64,000 bases of DNA from Micromonospora vinacea (GCF_015751785.1 NZ_JADOTY010000001.1:7006001-7070000); one strand, 5' to 3'. Positions 51,188-59,999 are shown, counted from the stretch's first letter. The notes: generated from the sequence alone by a model not told the origin. Made by a program: numbers and translations.

Positions 51188-52644
51188 CCCCGCCGTGCCG
51201 CGGATCCAACCAGCGGCTGGTGACGACCTTGCCCCGGGTGAGGAACCGCACCCCGTCCTCGCCGTGCGCGTGCAGGTCACCGAAGAGGGACGACTTCCAC
51301 CCGCCGAACGAGTGGTACGCCATCGGCACAGGGATGGGCACGTTGATCCCGACCATGCCCACCTCCACCTCGTGCTTAACGCCGGGCCGCCCCACCGTCG
51401 TTGGTGAAGATCGCCGTGCCGTTGCCGTACGGGCTGGCGTTGACCAGGTCCACCGCCTCGTCGTAGGAGCCGACCCGGACCACGCTCAGCACCGGCCCGA
51501 AGATCTCGTCGGTGTAGATCGACATGTCCGGGGTCACCCTGTCGAACAGCGTCGGGCCGAGCCAGAAACCGGAGGGGTCGCCGTCCGGCGTCACGTCCCG
51601 CCCGTCCACCACCGGCACCGCGCCAGCGGCGACACCGGCGTCCACGTAGGAACGCACCTTCGCCGCGTGCGCGGCGGTGACCAGCGGGCCCATGTCGCAG
51701 CCCCGCCGGCCGTCGCCGGTGCGCAGCCCGGTCACCCGCTCGGCGATCCGCTCGACCAGCGCGTCCGCCACCGGCTCCACCGCCACCAGCACCGAGATGG
51801 CCATGCACCGCTCCCCCGCCGAGCCGAACCCGGCGTTGACCGCCGCGTCGGCGGCCAGGTCCAGGTCGGCGTCCGGGAGCACCACCATGTGGTTCTTCGC
51901 CCCACCGAGCGCCTGCACCCGCTTGCCGGCGGCCGTTCCACGTTGGTAGACGTACCGGGCGATCGGGGTGGAGCCGACGAACGACACCGCCCGCACCTCC
52001 GGGTGCTCCAGCAACGCGTCGACCGCCTCCTTGTCGCCGTTGACCACGTTGAGCACCCCGTCGGGCAGGCCCGCCTCGGCGAACCACTCGGCCAGCAGCA
52101 ACGCCGCGCTCGGGTCCTTCTCGCTCGGTTTGAGCACCACCGCGTTGCCGCAGGCCACAGCCACCGGCACGAACCACAGCGGCACCATCACCGGGAAGTT
52201 GAACGGGGAGACCACGGCCACCACCCCGAGCGGCTGCCGGATGGTGTACGAGTCGACCTCGGTGGACACGTTCTCGCTGAACGCGCCGCGCAACGCCGAC
52301 GGCAGGCCGCACGCGTACTCGATGACCTCCAGGCCGCGCTGCACCTCGCCGGCGGCGTCGGCGAGCACCTTGCCGTGCTCGGCGGTGATCACCTCGGCGA
52401 GCCGGTCCCGACGGGCGTGCACCAACTCCCGGAAGGCGAACAGCACCGCCGACCGCCGCGCCAGCGACGCGTCCCGCCAGGCCCGCGCCGCGCGGGCGGC
52501 GGCCTGCACGGCGACGTCGACGTCCGCGGTCGAGGCCAACTCGACCTCGGCGGTACGCCGACCGGTCGCCGGGTCGAACACGTCACCGCGCCGCTGCGAC
52601 GTGCCGCCGATCCGCTTGCCGTCGACGAAGTGACCGATGCTCAT
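51159..52644 (-). pseudogene. mmsA: Methylmalonate-semialdehyde dehydrogenase, frameshifted near the C-terminus
   Basis: Frame one gives 422 residues from 52644: the substrate-domain start FVDGKRIGGTSQRRGDVFDP, then GVVAVVSPFNFPVMVPLWFV, AVVLKPSEKDPSAALLLAEW and GSAGERCMAISVLVAVEPV with the catalytic Cys near 281. It ends prematurely at 51376 after FTNDGGAARR. The expected continuation HEVEVGMVGINVPIPVPMAY, then HSFGGWKSSLFGDLHAHGED through GGVNLGFPTQT, is in another frame down to 51159. About two bases are missing near 51379-51382 relative to the expected ARRFxHEVEV. The rejoined protein would be about 498 residues, the normal length. Expected reaction: methylmalonate or malonate semialdehyde to propionyl- or acetyl-CoA. 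Real mutation or sequencing error cannot be separated here. It follows the aminotransferase with a four-base overlap. Confidence 0.85.
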
Positions 52645-53939
52645 GCCGCCACCCCCGCCGCCGCACGGATCGCGTCGACGAGGATCGCCAGGCCCTCACG
52701 GGCCTCCTCCTCGGTCAACGTCAACGGTGGCCCCATCCGGAGCACGTTGCCGTGGAGACCGCCCTTGCCGATCAGCAGGCCACCGTCGCGGGCGGCTTCG
52801 AAGACCCGGTTGGTCAACGCCGGGTCGGGCTCACTACTGCCCGGCCGGACGAACTCGACGCCGAGCATCAGCCCCTTTCCGCGTACCTCGACGACGCAGT
52901 CGAGCCCGCCCACGGCGGACCGCAGGCCGTCGGCGAGGATCGCGCCGACGCGGGCCGCGTTCGCCTGGAGGTCGTGCGCGATCAGGTAGTCGAACACCGC
53001 GTTGCCGGCGGCCGTGGAAATCGGGTTGCCGCCGAAGGTGGAGAAGCTGATGGCCGGCACCGACTCCAGCACCTCGGCCCGGCCGACCACCCCGGCCAGG
53101 GCGAACCCGTTGCCGATGCCCTTGGCGAAGGTGAGCAGGTCCGGGGTGACGCCGTGCGCCTGGTAACCCCAGAAGTGCTCCCCGGTACGCCCCCAGCCGG
53201 TCTGCACCTCGTCGGCGATGAACAGGATGCCGTGCTCGTCGAGGACCTTCTTCCAACCGGCGAAGAGCCCGTCCGGCGGGTGCACGAAACCACCCACGCC
53301 CTGGATCGGCTCGGCGATCAGCGCGGCCACGTCGCCGGCGGTCTGGGTGGCCAGCACCTCGCGTAGGTCCTCCACCGCCGCGTCGACCTGCTCGTCGGCG
53401 CTGAGCCGGGCCAGCAGACCGCGCACCCGGTCACCGGAGTGCAGCCACGCCACCTGGAGCGGGTTGAGGCCGCTGGCCGACCAGTTGCGGTTGCCGGTGA
53501 CGCCCATCGCCGCGTACGACCGGCCGTGGTAGCTGTTGCGCACCGCCAGGATCTGGTGCGAACGACGGTGGTTGGTGGCGACCAGCAGCGCCGCCTCGTT
53601 CGCCTCGGTGCCAGAGTTGGTGAAGAACACCCGGGCGTCGGGGATGCCGGAGCGCTGGGCGATCTTCTCGGCCAGCTCCACCTGTTGGCGGATCAGGTAG
53701 AGCGTCGAGGTGTGCGCGATGCCGGTGGCGAGCTGCCGCTCGACGGCCTCCCGGATCTCCGGGATGTCATACCCGATCATGTTGGTCAGCACACCGCCGA
53801 AGAAGTCCAGGTAGCTGCGACCCTGCGCGTCGGTGACCCGGCGGCCCGAGCCGGAGACCAGCTCCAGAGGCTCGGCGTAGTACAACGGCATCCAGGACGG
53901 GAGCACGGCCCGGTGCCGGGCCAGCAGGTCGTCGGTCAT
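52641..53939 (-). CDS. Class III PLP aminotransferase (beta-alanine/3-aminoisobutyrate type)
   Basis: 432 residues. Class III features: YLDFFGGVLTNMIGYDIPEI, FFTNSGTEANEAALLVATNH, SYHGRSYAAMGVTGNRNW, LIAEPIQGVGGFVHPPDGLF, GILFIADEVQTGWGRTGEHF (PLP Asp), and the PLP lysine in LTFAKGIGNGFALAGVVG near 271. The ADEVQTGWGRTG form and the PIQGVGG loop resemble AGXT2-like omega-aminotransferases. The overlap with a methylmalonate-semialdehyde dehydrogenase gene points to beta-alanine or 3-aminoisobutyrate catabolism, as in reductive pyrimidine or valine breakdown. No dihydropyrimidinase or beta-ureidopropionase is in the window. Confidence 0.87.
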   Translation of the reverse strand: MTDDLLARHRAVLPSWMPLYYAEPLELVSGSGRRVTDAQGRSYLDFFGGVLTNMIGYDIPEIREAVERQLATGIAHTSTLYLIRQQVELAEKIAQRSGIPDARVFFTNSGTEANEAALLVATNHRRSHQILAVRNSYHGRSYAAMGVTGNRNWSASGLNPLQVAWLHSGDRVRGLLARLSADEQVDAAVEDLREVLATQTAGDVAALIAEPIQGVGGFVHPPDGLFAGWKKVLDEHGILFIADEVQTGWGRTGEHFWGYQAHGVTPDLLTFAKGIGNGFALAGVVGRAEVLESVPAISFSTFGGNPISTAAGNAVFDYLIAHDLQANAARVGAILADGLRSAVGGLDCVVEVRGKGLMLGVEFVRPGSSEPDPALTNRVFEAARDGGLLIGKGGLHGNVLRMGPPLTLTEEEAREGLAILVDAIRAAAGVAA

Positions 53940-54061
53940 CGTGGCAACCCTTCAGCGGCGTTCGTGGATACCGCACGCTCCCACCGCCAGCCGATGCGAA
54001 CAACTGTCAGCCTGTAGCGCAAGGACGTCACCGGCTGACAGCACGTCAACGGTTTCCACGA

Positions 54062-54877
54062 CTACGATCGGCCTTGACCGCTGATTTCCGCAGCCTTAGT
54101 GGCTTCCCTCCACTTGATCCGTAGGCTCGCCGCTCGTGCATGAGCAACCTGGCGGGGGCGCAACGGCAGGTGCAGGGCGACGGCGACCACCGCGAAGGCC
54201 GCCCAGCCGGCGCCCAACGCCACCGCCGACGAGACGTCCTGAAGGTAGTGGTACGCGGTCAGGAAGCCGACCAGCGCGAGGCTGTTGCGGGCGAAGTGCC
54301 GACTGAACTCGGCCAACTGGCGGCGGGCCTCGACGGCGACAAGCACCCCCGAGTACGGGAAGGTCACCACCATGCCGCGCAGCACAGCACCGAGCAGCGC
54401 GGTGAGGACCGCCCCGACGAAGATCACCACCAGCTTGAGCAACACCGGCAGCCCGTCCGGGCGGCTCTCCGCGACGGCGACCGTCTCCTCGGCGGGAGCG
54501 CCACGTCGGCGGGCGCGACGGCGCAGCCACAGAATGGCCGCCAGCCAGAGCACGAGCGTGCCGGCGAGGGCGACCTCGAACGGGATGTCGACGGCCAGCA
54601 GGCCGGCGCTCAGCGCCACGTACCCGGCGATCCCCGCGACGTCGGCGAGCAGGATCGGCCAACGCCACCGCTGGTGGGTGACCGCCACGATGACGAAGAA
54701 GAGGTTGAGCCCGAGCACGCCGAGCACCTGCGCGCCGTCCACCCGGTGGTCGGTGGTGACCAGGGCGAGCGTCATCGGCAGCGGCAGACTGTAGACCAGC
54801 GCGCGGAGCCGGACGGAGCGGATCACGCTGACCGCCCAGACCACGGCCGTCACCAGCAGGACCGCGCTCAACGTCAT
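54062..54877 (-). CDS. Polytopic membrane protein of unknown function
   Basis: 271 residues with about seven hydrophobic spans: LSAVLLVTAVVWAVSVIRSV, VLGVLGLNLFFVIVAVTHQR, LADVAGIAGYVALSAGLLAV, ALAGTLVLWLAAILWL, LLKLVVIFVGAVLTALLGAV, and a last pair near LGAGWAAFAVVAVALHLPLR. A basic RRRARRR loop follows span four. I do not recognise the family. It lies 31 bases downstream of the next gene on the same strand, so the two probably form an operon. No convincing ribosome site precedes the ATG at 54877. Confidence 0.7.
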   Translation of the reverse strand: MTLSAVLLVTAVVWAVSVIRSVRLRALVYSLPLPMTLALVTTDHRVDGAQVLGVLGLNLFFVIVAVTHQRWRWPILLADVAGIAGYVALSAGLLAVDIPFEVALAGTLVLWLAAILWLRRRARRRGAPAEETVAVAESRPDGLPVLLKLVVIFVGAVLTALLGAVLRGMVVTFPYSGVLVAVEARRQLAEFSRHFARNSLALVGFLTAYHYLQDVSSAVALGAGWAAFAVVAVALHLPLRPRQVAHARAASLRIKWREATKAAEISGQGRS

Positions 54878-54908
54878 GGCTCACCCGTTCCCGCCCCGGT
54901 GGGGGCCG

Positions 54909-55781
54909 TCAGTCCTGGAAGGTCGCGGCGTTCGCACAGAGGTCGAACACGCGGGTGAGCCGAGCAACGTCCGTCCGGTTGACCGAGAACTGATTCTCGC
55001 CGATCTCGCCGTGCGCGGTCATGTGGGCCTCCCAACAGCTCGACCCGTCCCAGAGTGTCAAATTCACGTGCAGGTGCGGACTCACCACCCCGAGGGGCAG
55101 CAGACCCACCCGCGCCCCGGCCGCGCGCTGCTTCTCCACCAGGGCGGACAGCTCCTCGGTCAGCGTGGCGTAGACGAAGACCCTGGTGATCTGGACACCC
55201 CGTTGCAGGGCCTCCACGTTGGCCTCCCAGTAGCGCCGGCCGATCTCGCTGCGCCACCAGCTCAGCTCCCCGCTCACCCGGGGCATCACGTTTGTCAACC
55301 CGTCCAGCCGGCGCACGCAGGTGCGGGTCGCGCCGACCAGGTCCTCGTCCTCGTCGCCGCGCCGGATGATCCGACCGTCGGCGAGCTGCTCGGCCTCCAA
55401 CCGGAACTGCTCGTAGCGCCGCTGCGCCTCGACCGCGACCCGGGTGCCCGCGTGCTGCTCGGCCGCCTCCCGCATGGCCCCGGCCAGGTCGGTGGTGGTG
55501 CGGACCAGCCAGGGCGGGCCGTCCAACAGGGTACGAAGGTGGAAGCGGCGCTCCGCGCGGGCCAGTGAGTCCACCAACAGCGAGATGGTGATGCCCATCA
55601 GACCGGCCAACAGCGACTCCACCCCGGAGGCGGCGTTGCTGAGGTCGAGCACGATGCTGAGGGTGACCGACAGCGTGATGCCGACCAACGCCACCGGGTC
55701 GGTGTGCGCGACCAGCCGGACGAAGCCGGCGCCGGAGCCGCCGCCCTCCCGGAACCGCTGACGGGCCACGTCACGGGTCAT
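54909..55781 (-). CDS. Membrane protein with degenerate phospholipase-D-like C-terminal domain
   Basis: 290 residues from ATG 55781, with GGGGGA a few bases upstream; the longer frame overlaps the divergent gene. Two spans form a hairpin near residues 25-70 (VALVGITLSVTLSIVLDLSN; LLAGLMGITISLLVDSLARA). A charged alpha-helical region follows, then SWWRSEIGRRYWEANVEALQ, RGVQITRVFVYATLTEELSA, GARVGLLPLG and HLHVNLTLWDGSSCWE. The last stretch has H-x-N-x4-D where phospholipase D proteins have H-x-K-x4-D, and the surrounding strands resemble PLD-like domains. If so, the catalytic lysine is lost and the domain would bind rather than cut. This reading is inference. It is divergent from the unknown gene at 55867. 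Confidence 0.65.
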   Translation of the reverse strand: MTRDVARQRFREGGGSGAGFVRLVAHTDPVALVGITLSVTLSIVLDLSNAASGVESLLAGLMGITISLLVDSLARAERRFHLRTLLDGPPWLVRTTTDLAGAMREAAEQHAGTRVAVEAQRRYEQFRLEAEQLADGRIIRRGDEDEDLVGATRTCVRRLDGLTNVMPRVSGELSWWRSEIGRRYWEANVEALQRGVQITRVFVYATLTEELSALVEKQRAAGARVGLLPLGVVSPHLHVNLTLWDGSSCWEAHMTAHGEIGENQFSVNRTDVARLTRVFDLCANAATFQD

Positions 55782-55854
55782 CGAGATCCCCCAATCAACC
55801 ACTCCCGCCAGCGTAGACAGCAACCACAACCGCCGGCCCCGCCGCAGCGGCCGG

Positions 55855-55860
55855 TAGCAT
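55855..55860 (+). promoter_or_regulatory. Leaderless-type -10 element
   Basis: TAGCAT with exactly 6 bases to the GTG at 55867 and no ribosome site before it. Confidence 0.55.
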
Positions 55861-55866
55861 CCGGCT

Positions 55867-56835
55867 GTGCACAGAACGGACGCGGCGCCGTCGACCGGAA
55901 CGGACGACGAGCGGACCACGGCGGAGGTCTGGGCCTGGGTCTGCTCCACCCCGCTGCGCGGCCTGGTCGCCCACTTCGGCGGCACCTGGCCCGACGGCGA
56001 CCTCACCGACGTGCTCCGCTTCCTCGACGACTTCTCCGCCCGCCACTGGGACTTCCGGGGCGGCCGGGAACGGCCCGACGCCCGGGAGCCCGACCTCGAC
56101 CCGGCCACCGCGACACTGGTGCTCGACGCGGCTGCCGCGCTCGGGCTGATCCACCCGGTGCCACCGGCCCGGTCGGCGTACGCCCACCTGGTGGTGCTCG
56201 GCGGTCTGGCGCACGCCTGCGTACGCCGCGTCGGGTACGCCGCGCACCTGCTCCGCGCCGGCCTACCGGTGAGCGGCGAGGTCGCCGTCCTGGGCAGTTT
56301 CCGGCCGCTGTCGGACTGGGAACGCCGCACGCTCGCCGACGCGGGCCTGCCGGCCGACGACACCGAGGTGGACGTGCTGGACACGGCCGTCCGCCGGGTG
56401 TTCGAGGTGACCGCCCCGACGGAGGAGGACGGCGTCGACGCCGGCCATCCGCACCACTCCTGGTCGTCGCGGACCTACCGACCGGACGGGCTGCCGCCGA
56501 TCCGGGTGCTGGCCGCGCCGTCCAGCGAACCCGACCAGCGACGCGCGCACACCGCCGACACGCAGCGGTTCTGGGCAGGCCACGTCCGGCTCGCCCCGGG
56601 CGACCAGGTCCTGATGGTCACCGCGCCGATCTACGTGCCGTTCCAGCACTGCGACGCCCTGCGCACGCTGGCCCAGCCGTACGGGTGCGCCATCGACACT
56701 GTCGGCGTGGACCCCACGTTGGCCGACCTGGCGGTGCTACCCGAGCAGACCCTCACGCCGGGGCGCTACCTCCAGGAGATCCGGTCGGCGATCCGCTCGA
56801 TGCGCGCCCTGCACGCCGGGCTTCGCCCCCGCTGA
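55867..56835 (+). CDS. Unrecognised conserved-looking cytosolic protein
   Basis: 322 residues from GTG 55867, apparently leaderless. No signal peptide or membrane span. Two regions can be separated: an N-terminal helical part with AEVWAWVCSTPLRGLVAHFG and a Trp/Asp-rich segment DDFSARHWDFRGGRERPDAR, and a C-terminal part of alternating strands and helices (VAVLGSFRPLSDWERRTLAD; GDQVLMVTAPIYVPFQHCDA). Codon usage matches the neighbours, and the long frame with a leaderless start supports a real gene. It is convergent with murD2, sharing a terminator. I do not recognise the family and give no function; a Cys/His/Trp count is unremarkable. Confidence 0.7.
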   Translation: MHRTDAAPSTGTDDERTTAEVWAWVCSTPLRGLVAHFGGTWPDGDLTDVLRFLDDFSARHWDFRGGRERPDAREPDLDPATATLVLDAAAALGLIHPVPPARSAYAHLVVLGGLAHACVRRVGYAAHLLRAGLPVSGEVAVLGSFRPLSDWERRTLADAGLPADDTEVDVLDTAVRRVFEVTAPTEEDGVDAGHPHHSWSSRTYRPDGLPPIRVLAAPSSEPDQRRAHTADTQRFWAGHVRLAPGDQVLMVTAPIYVPFQHCDALRTLAQPYGCAIDTVGVDPTLADLAVLPEQTLTPGRYLQEIRSAIRSMRALHAGLRPR

Positions 56836-56851
56836 CCTGGCTGGTGTGGAC

Positions 56852-56879
56852 CCGCCGCTGAGCTGAGCTCAGCGGGCGG
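56852..56879. terminator. Bidirectional hairpin between convergent genes
   Basis: CCGCCGCTGAGCT paired with AGCTCAGCGGGCGG, overlapping the murD2 stop codon on the minus strand and 17 bases after the stop of the gene at 55867-56835. Confidence 0.6.
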
Positions 56880-58215
56880 TGTCGGCGACGGCCTGGGCGA
56901 AGACCTCGGAACGGTGCTCGAAGTTGCGGAACCGGCCGTAGCTGGGCGCGGCCGGAGACAGCAGCACCACCCCGCCGGCCGGGGTCACCTCCCGGGACAG
57001 CCGGACCGCGTCCACCAGGTCGTCGACCAGTTCGGTACGCACCTTCGGCAGGCCGGCGAGCACCTCGACGATGCGGGTGCCGCTGTCTGGAATCCCGATC
57101 ACTGTCAGCTCCCGCTCGGCCAGGTGCTCGGCCAACGGCGTGTAGTCCAGACCCCGGTCGTTGCCCCCGACGATCACCGTCAACGGCCGCCCGTCGTACG
57201 CGTCGATGGCGTGCATTGCCGCGTACGGGCTGGTGGCCAGGGTGTCGTCGACGAACGTCAACCCGGACGGGTCGGTGATCTCGGTCAGCCGGTGGGCCAG
57301 CCCCTGGAACTCGGCGACCGCGACGGCGAGGTGGACCTTGTCGGCCACCACGTCCACGCCGAGCGCGTCGAGCACGGCGAGCGCGACACAGAGGTTGCCC
57401 TCGTTGTGCCGGCCGACCAGCGGCAGCACGGCACGCGGGAAGAGCGGTTGGTCACCGAAGTGGAACCACGGGGTGCCGTCCGCGCCGGTGGCGACGTGCG
57501 TGGTGTCGGGGCGACCGGCGCGGACCGCCGGCAGCTCACCCAGTTCCGCGGCGAGCCGGGGGTCGCCCCCGTTGACCACGATCGTCTGCGGGTCGTGGGC
57601 GAGCAGGTTGAGCTTGTCCCGGTAGTACTCCCGTTCGCCACCGTGCGCGTCGAGGTGCTCGGGGAAGAGCGCGGTGACCACCGCCACCCGGGGCGAGTCG
57701 GTGAGGTCGCTGCACTGGTAGCTGGACAGCTCCAGCACGTACAGCTCCGCGTCCGGCAGGTCCAGGGTCGGCACCCCGATGTTGCCGCCGAAGACGTTCG
57801 GTCGGCCCATCGCGGTGAGCAGGTGACTGATCAGGCTGGAGGTGGTGCTCTTACCCTTGCTGCCGGTGACCCCGACGGTGCGCGCGGCGTGGTCGGCCAT
57901 CCACAACGCGGTGCCCTGGGTCACCATGATCCCGCGGCGGCGCAGCTCGACCAGCCACGGGTGGGTCTGCGGCACCCCCGGGGAGCGGACCACCACGTCG
58001 GCGGCGGCCAGTCGTTCGAAGCCGGCCTCGCCGGTGACCAGCGGCGCCGCCTCGGCCAGCGGGCCGTCCCAGGGCAGCGACAGGAAGTTGGCGCTGTCGT
58101 CGACCGCCACCAGCTCGGCGGGGCCGTGCGCGGCGATGGCGGTCACAGCGGCCCGGCCCTCCCGACCGGTGCCCCAGACGGCGACGGTACGTCCGCGCAG
58201 GTCAGAAAGGCGCAC
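56869..58215 (-). CDS. murD2: UDP-MurNAc-L-Ala--L-glutamate ligase (MurD2-type Mur ligase)
   Basis: 448 residues from GTG 58215, with GAGGAGAG upstream. Mur ligase architecture: N-terminal Rossmann-like domain (LRGRTVAVWGTGREGRAAVT), central ATPase with P-loop VGVTGSKGKSTTSSLISHLL, LYVLELSSYQCSDL, TALFPEHLDAHGGEREYYRD (carbamylated-lysine region), LPLVGRHNEGNLCVALAVLD and FVDDTLATSPYAAMHAIDAY; C-terminal domain with VIVGGNDRGLDYTPLAEHL and VVLLSPAAPSYGRFRNFEHR. MurD adds D-Glu; MurD2, described with MurL in Xanthomonas, adds L-Glu. The divergent neighbour is a clear MurL, so the L-Glu specificity is inferred from context. A canonical murD would be expected in the dcw cluster elsewhere or be absent. 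Confidence 0.85.
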   Translation of the reverse strand: MRLSDLRGRTVAVWGTGREGRAAVTAIAAHGPAELVAVDDSANFLSLPWDGPLAEAAPLVTGEAGFERLAAADVVVRSPGVPQTHPWLVELRRRGIMVTQGTALWMADHAARTVGVTGSKGKSTTSSLISHLLTAMGRPNVFGGNIGVPTLDLPDAELYVLELSSYQCSDLTDSPRVAVVTALFPEHLDAHGGEREYYRDKLNLLAHDPQTIVVNGGDPRLAAELGELPAVRAGRPDTTHVATGADGTPWFHFGDQPLFPRAVLPLVGRHNEGNLCVALAVLDALGVDVVADKVHLAVAVAEFQGLAHRLTEITDPSGLTFVDDTLATSPYAAMHAIDAYDGRPLTVIVGGNDRGLDYTPLAEHLAERELTVIGIPDSGTRIVEVLAGLPKVRTELVDDLVDAVRLSREVTPAGGVVLLSPAAPSYGRFRNFEHRSEVFAQAVADTAR

Positions 58216-58286
58216 GGGGCTCTCCTCGTGGGTCACGGCGGCGGCAGGGCGGGCCCGGTCCGGACACGGCCGGACGAACCAGGGCC

Positions 58287-58292
58287 TAGTAT
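58287..58292 (+). promoter_or_regulatory. Leaderless-type -10 element for murL
   Basis: TAGTAT with 5 bases to the GTG at 58298 and no ribosome site. The intergenic region to murD2 is only 82 bases, so both promoters must be packed together. Confidence 0.6.
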
Positions 58293-58297
58293 GGCGT

Positions 58298-59647
58298 GTG
58301 CCCAACGAGCAGCTCCGGCGGATGGACGCCTTCACCTTCCCGTCCTACTCGATCGACTTCGCCACCGGCGAGGTGTTGTTCGACTACGCCCTGACCGGCC
58401 CGGCCGGTGAGCAGCGGTTCACCGAGGTGATCACGCTTCCGCTGCCGGCGGAGCCGCCGTCCGACGAGACGGTGGCGACCCTCAACCGGGTGCTGGAGGT
58501 GCTGCACCTCGTCGCCGGGGTCAGCTACTACAAGGCCGCCGCTCCGCCCCGACTCGTGCTGCCGGCGCCGCTGGGCGCGGCCACCGTCGACTACGTCACG
58601 GCCGTCTACACCAAGGGCCTCGCCGAGTACGCGTACCGCAACCAGCTGCCGCACGTGCTCGAGCTGCGCCCGGAGGTGCCGGCCGGCACGCCGGAGTCAC
58701 CCCGGGTGTACGACGACTCGGACCGTCGCCCGCTCTCGGCGGTCGGCGGCGGTAAGGACTCGATCGTCAGCCTGGAGGCGCTGCGCCGAGCCGAGCTGGA
58801 CCCGGTGCCGTTCTCGGTCAACCCGAACCACGTGATCGTCGCCGTCAACGAGGCGTCCGGGCTGGTCCCGTTGGCCGCCCGGCGGCGCATCGACCCGGTG
58901 CTGTTCGACCTGAACGCGGCCGGTGCGCTCAACGGGCACATCCCGGTCACCGCCATCAACTCCCTGATCGCGGTGGCCACCGCCGTCCTGCACGGACTGG
59001 GCCCGGTGGTGATGTCCAACGAGCGTTCGGCGTCCGACCCGAACCTGGCCTGGAACGGCCACGAGATCAACCACCAGTGGTCCAAGGGCGTCGAGGCGGA
59101 GGGGTTGCTGCGGGCGTCGCTGGCCGAGCACGCCGGCCTGACCGACCCGTACTTCTCGCTGCTGCGTTCGCTGTCCGAGCTGCACATCGCCCGGCTGTTC
59201 GCCGAGTTCACCCGGTACGACGACGTGGTGACCAGCTGCAACCAGGCGTTCAAGCTGCGCGACGCGAGTGAGCGCTGGTGCCGTGACTGCCCGAAGTGCC
59301 GGTTCGTCTTCCTGGCCATGGCGCCGTTCATGCCCCGGGAACGGGTCACCCACATCTTCGGCGGTGACCTGCTGGCCGACGAGTCGCAGATCCCCGGCTA
59401 CCGCGAACTGCTGGGCGTGGACGGGCACAAGCCGTTCGAGTGCGTGGGCGAGGTCGAGGAGTCGGTGGTGGCCCTCGGCCTGCTCGCCGAGCAGGACCAG
59501 TGGCGCGACGCCCCGGTGATCCAGGCCCTGGTCGACGCCGTCCCGGAGACGGCCTGGTCCGCCGTCGCCAACTCGGACGTCTTCACCCCCGGCGGCCCCA
59601 ACCACATCCCCCCAACCTACGCAAAAGCCCTGAGCTCCCTCACCTAA
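58298..59647 (+). CDS. murL: UDP-MurNAc-L-Ala-L-Glu epimerase (MurL)
   Basis: 449 residues from GTG 58298, leaderless. It matches my memory of MurL: an early FTFPSYSIDFATGEVLFDYA, then RRPLSAVGGGKDSIVSLEAL (an ATP-pyrophosphatase-like P-loop, consistent with activation of the glutamate carboxylate by ATP), PFSVNPNHVIVAVNEASGL, PVVMSNERSASDPNLAWNGH and CRDCPKCRFVFLAMAPFMP. MurL converts the terminal L-Glu of UDP-MurNAc-L-Ala-L-Glu to D-Glu, bypassing glutamate racemase, in Xanthomonas and, as I recall, in Micromonospora. The divergent murD2 supplies its substrate. Followed by a GC repeat tract and palindromes. Confidence 0.9.
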   Translation: MPNEQLRRMDAFTFPSYSIDFATGEVLFDYALTGPAGEQRFTEVITLPLPAEPPSDETVATLNRVLEVLHLVAGVSYYKAAAPPRLVLPAPLGAATVDYVTAVYTKGLAEYAYRNQLPHVLELRPEVPAGTPESPRVYDDSDRRPLSAVGGGKDSIVSLEALRRAELDPVPFSVNPNHVIVAVNEASGLVPLAARRRIDPVLFDLNAAGALNGHIPVTAINSLIAVATAVLHGLGPVVMSNERSASDPNLAWNGHEINHQWSKGVEAEGLLRASLAEHAGLTDPYFSLLRSLSELHIARLFAEFTRYDDVVTSCNQAFKLRDASERWCRDCPKCRFVFLAMAPFMPRERVTHIFGGDLLADESQIPGYRELLGVDGHKPFECVGEVEESVVALGLLAEQDQWRDAPVIQALVDAVPETAWSAVANSDVFTPGGPNHIPPTYAKALSSLT

Positions 59648-59709
59648 CCCGGCAGTGAACCCACTTTCCCCGCTGAGGACCGCCGCGAAGCGAAACAGCA
59701 AGGAGCAGG

Positions 59710-59774
59710 CCCCGCCCCGCCCCGCCCCGCCCCGCCCCGCCCCGCCCCGCCCCGCCCCGCCCCGCCCCGCCCCG
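59710..59774. repeat. (CCCCG)13 microsatellite
   Basis: Thirteen uninterrupted CCCCG units, 63 bases after the murL stop. The minus strand carries runs of four G and can form G-quadruplexes. With the two palindromes below it fills most of the 391-base gap 59648-60038, which holds no gene. Confidence 0.95.
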
Positions 59775-59797
59775 GCGAGTGTGCCCCTGCTCCTTTG

Positions 59798-59871
59798 GAG
59801 CTGATGTCGTAGACGAATCAGGGCGTGGTTGACCCGAGCCGAGCCGAGCGATTCGTTCACGACATCAACTC
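59798..59871. repeat. Palindromic element in the murL-pucR gap, first
   Basis: 22-base arms at 59798-59819 (GAGCTGATGTCGTAGACGAATC) paired with 59850-59871 with three mismatches, 30-base loop. The layout resembles the palindromes at 23.3 kb. Confidence 0.8.
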
Positions 59872-59924
59872 GATAGCGTGGCGGACCCCGATGCCCACCC
59901 CTACGCCGGGCCGACCCCGCCTGT

Positions 59925-59999
59925 GTCGATCATGGTGCTGTGGTGGGCGCAATAGACGTTTTCGTGACTTCTGCACCCCGCCACAACTCCTTGATCGAC
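59925..59999. repeat. Palindromic element in the murL-pucR gap, second
   Basis: GTCGATCATGGTGCTGTGG (from 59925) pairs imperfectly with CCACAACTCCTTGATCGAC (to 59999). Several mismatches; loop of about 21 bases. Confidence 0.7.

Noticed and set aside
59710..59774. Possible assembly artefact or coding Pro/Ala repeat
   Set aside because: The run is a simple CCCCG microsatellite; neighbouring frames end inside it without a domain, and murL stops before it.
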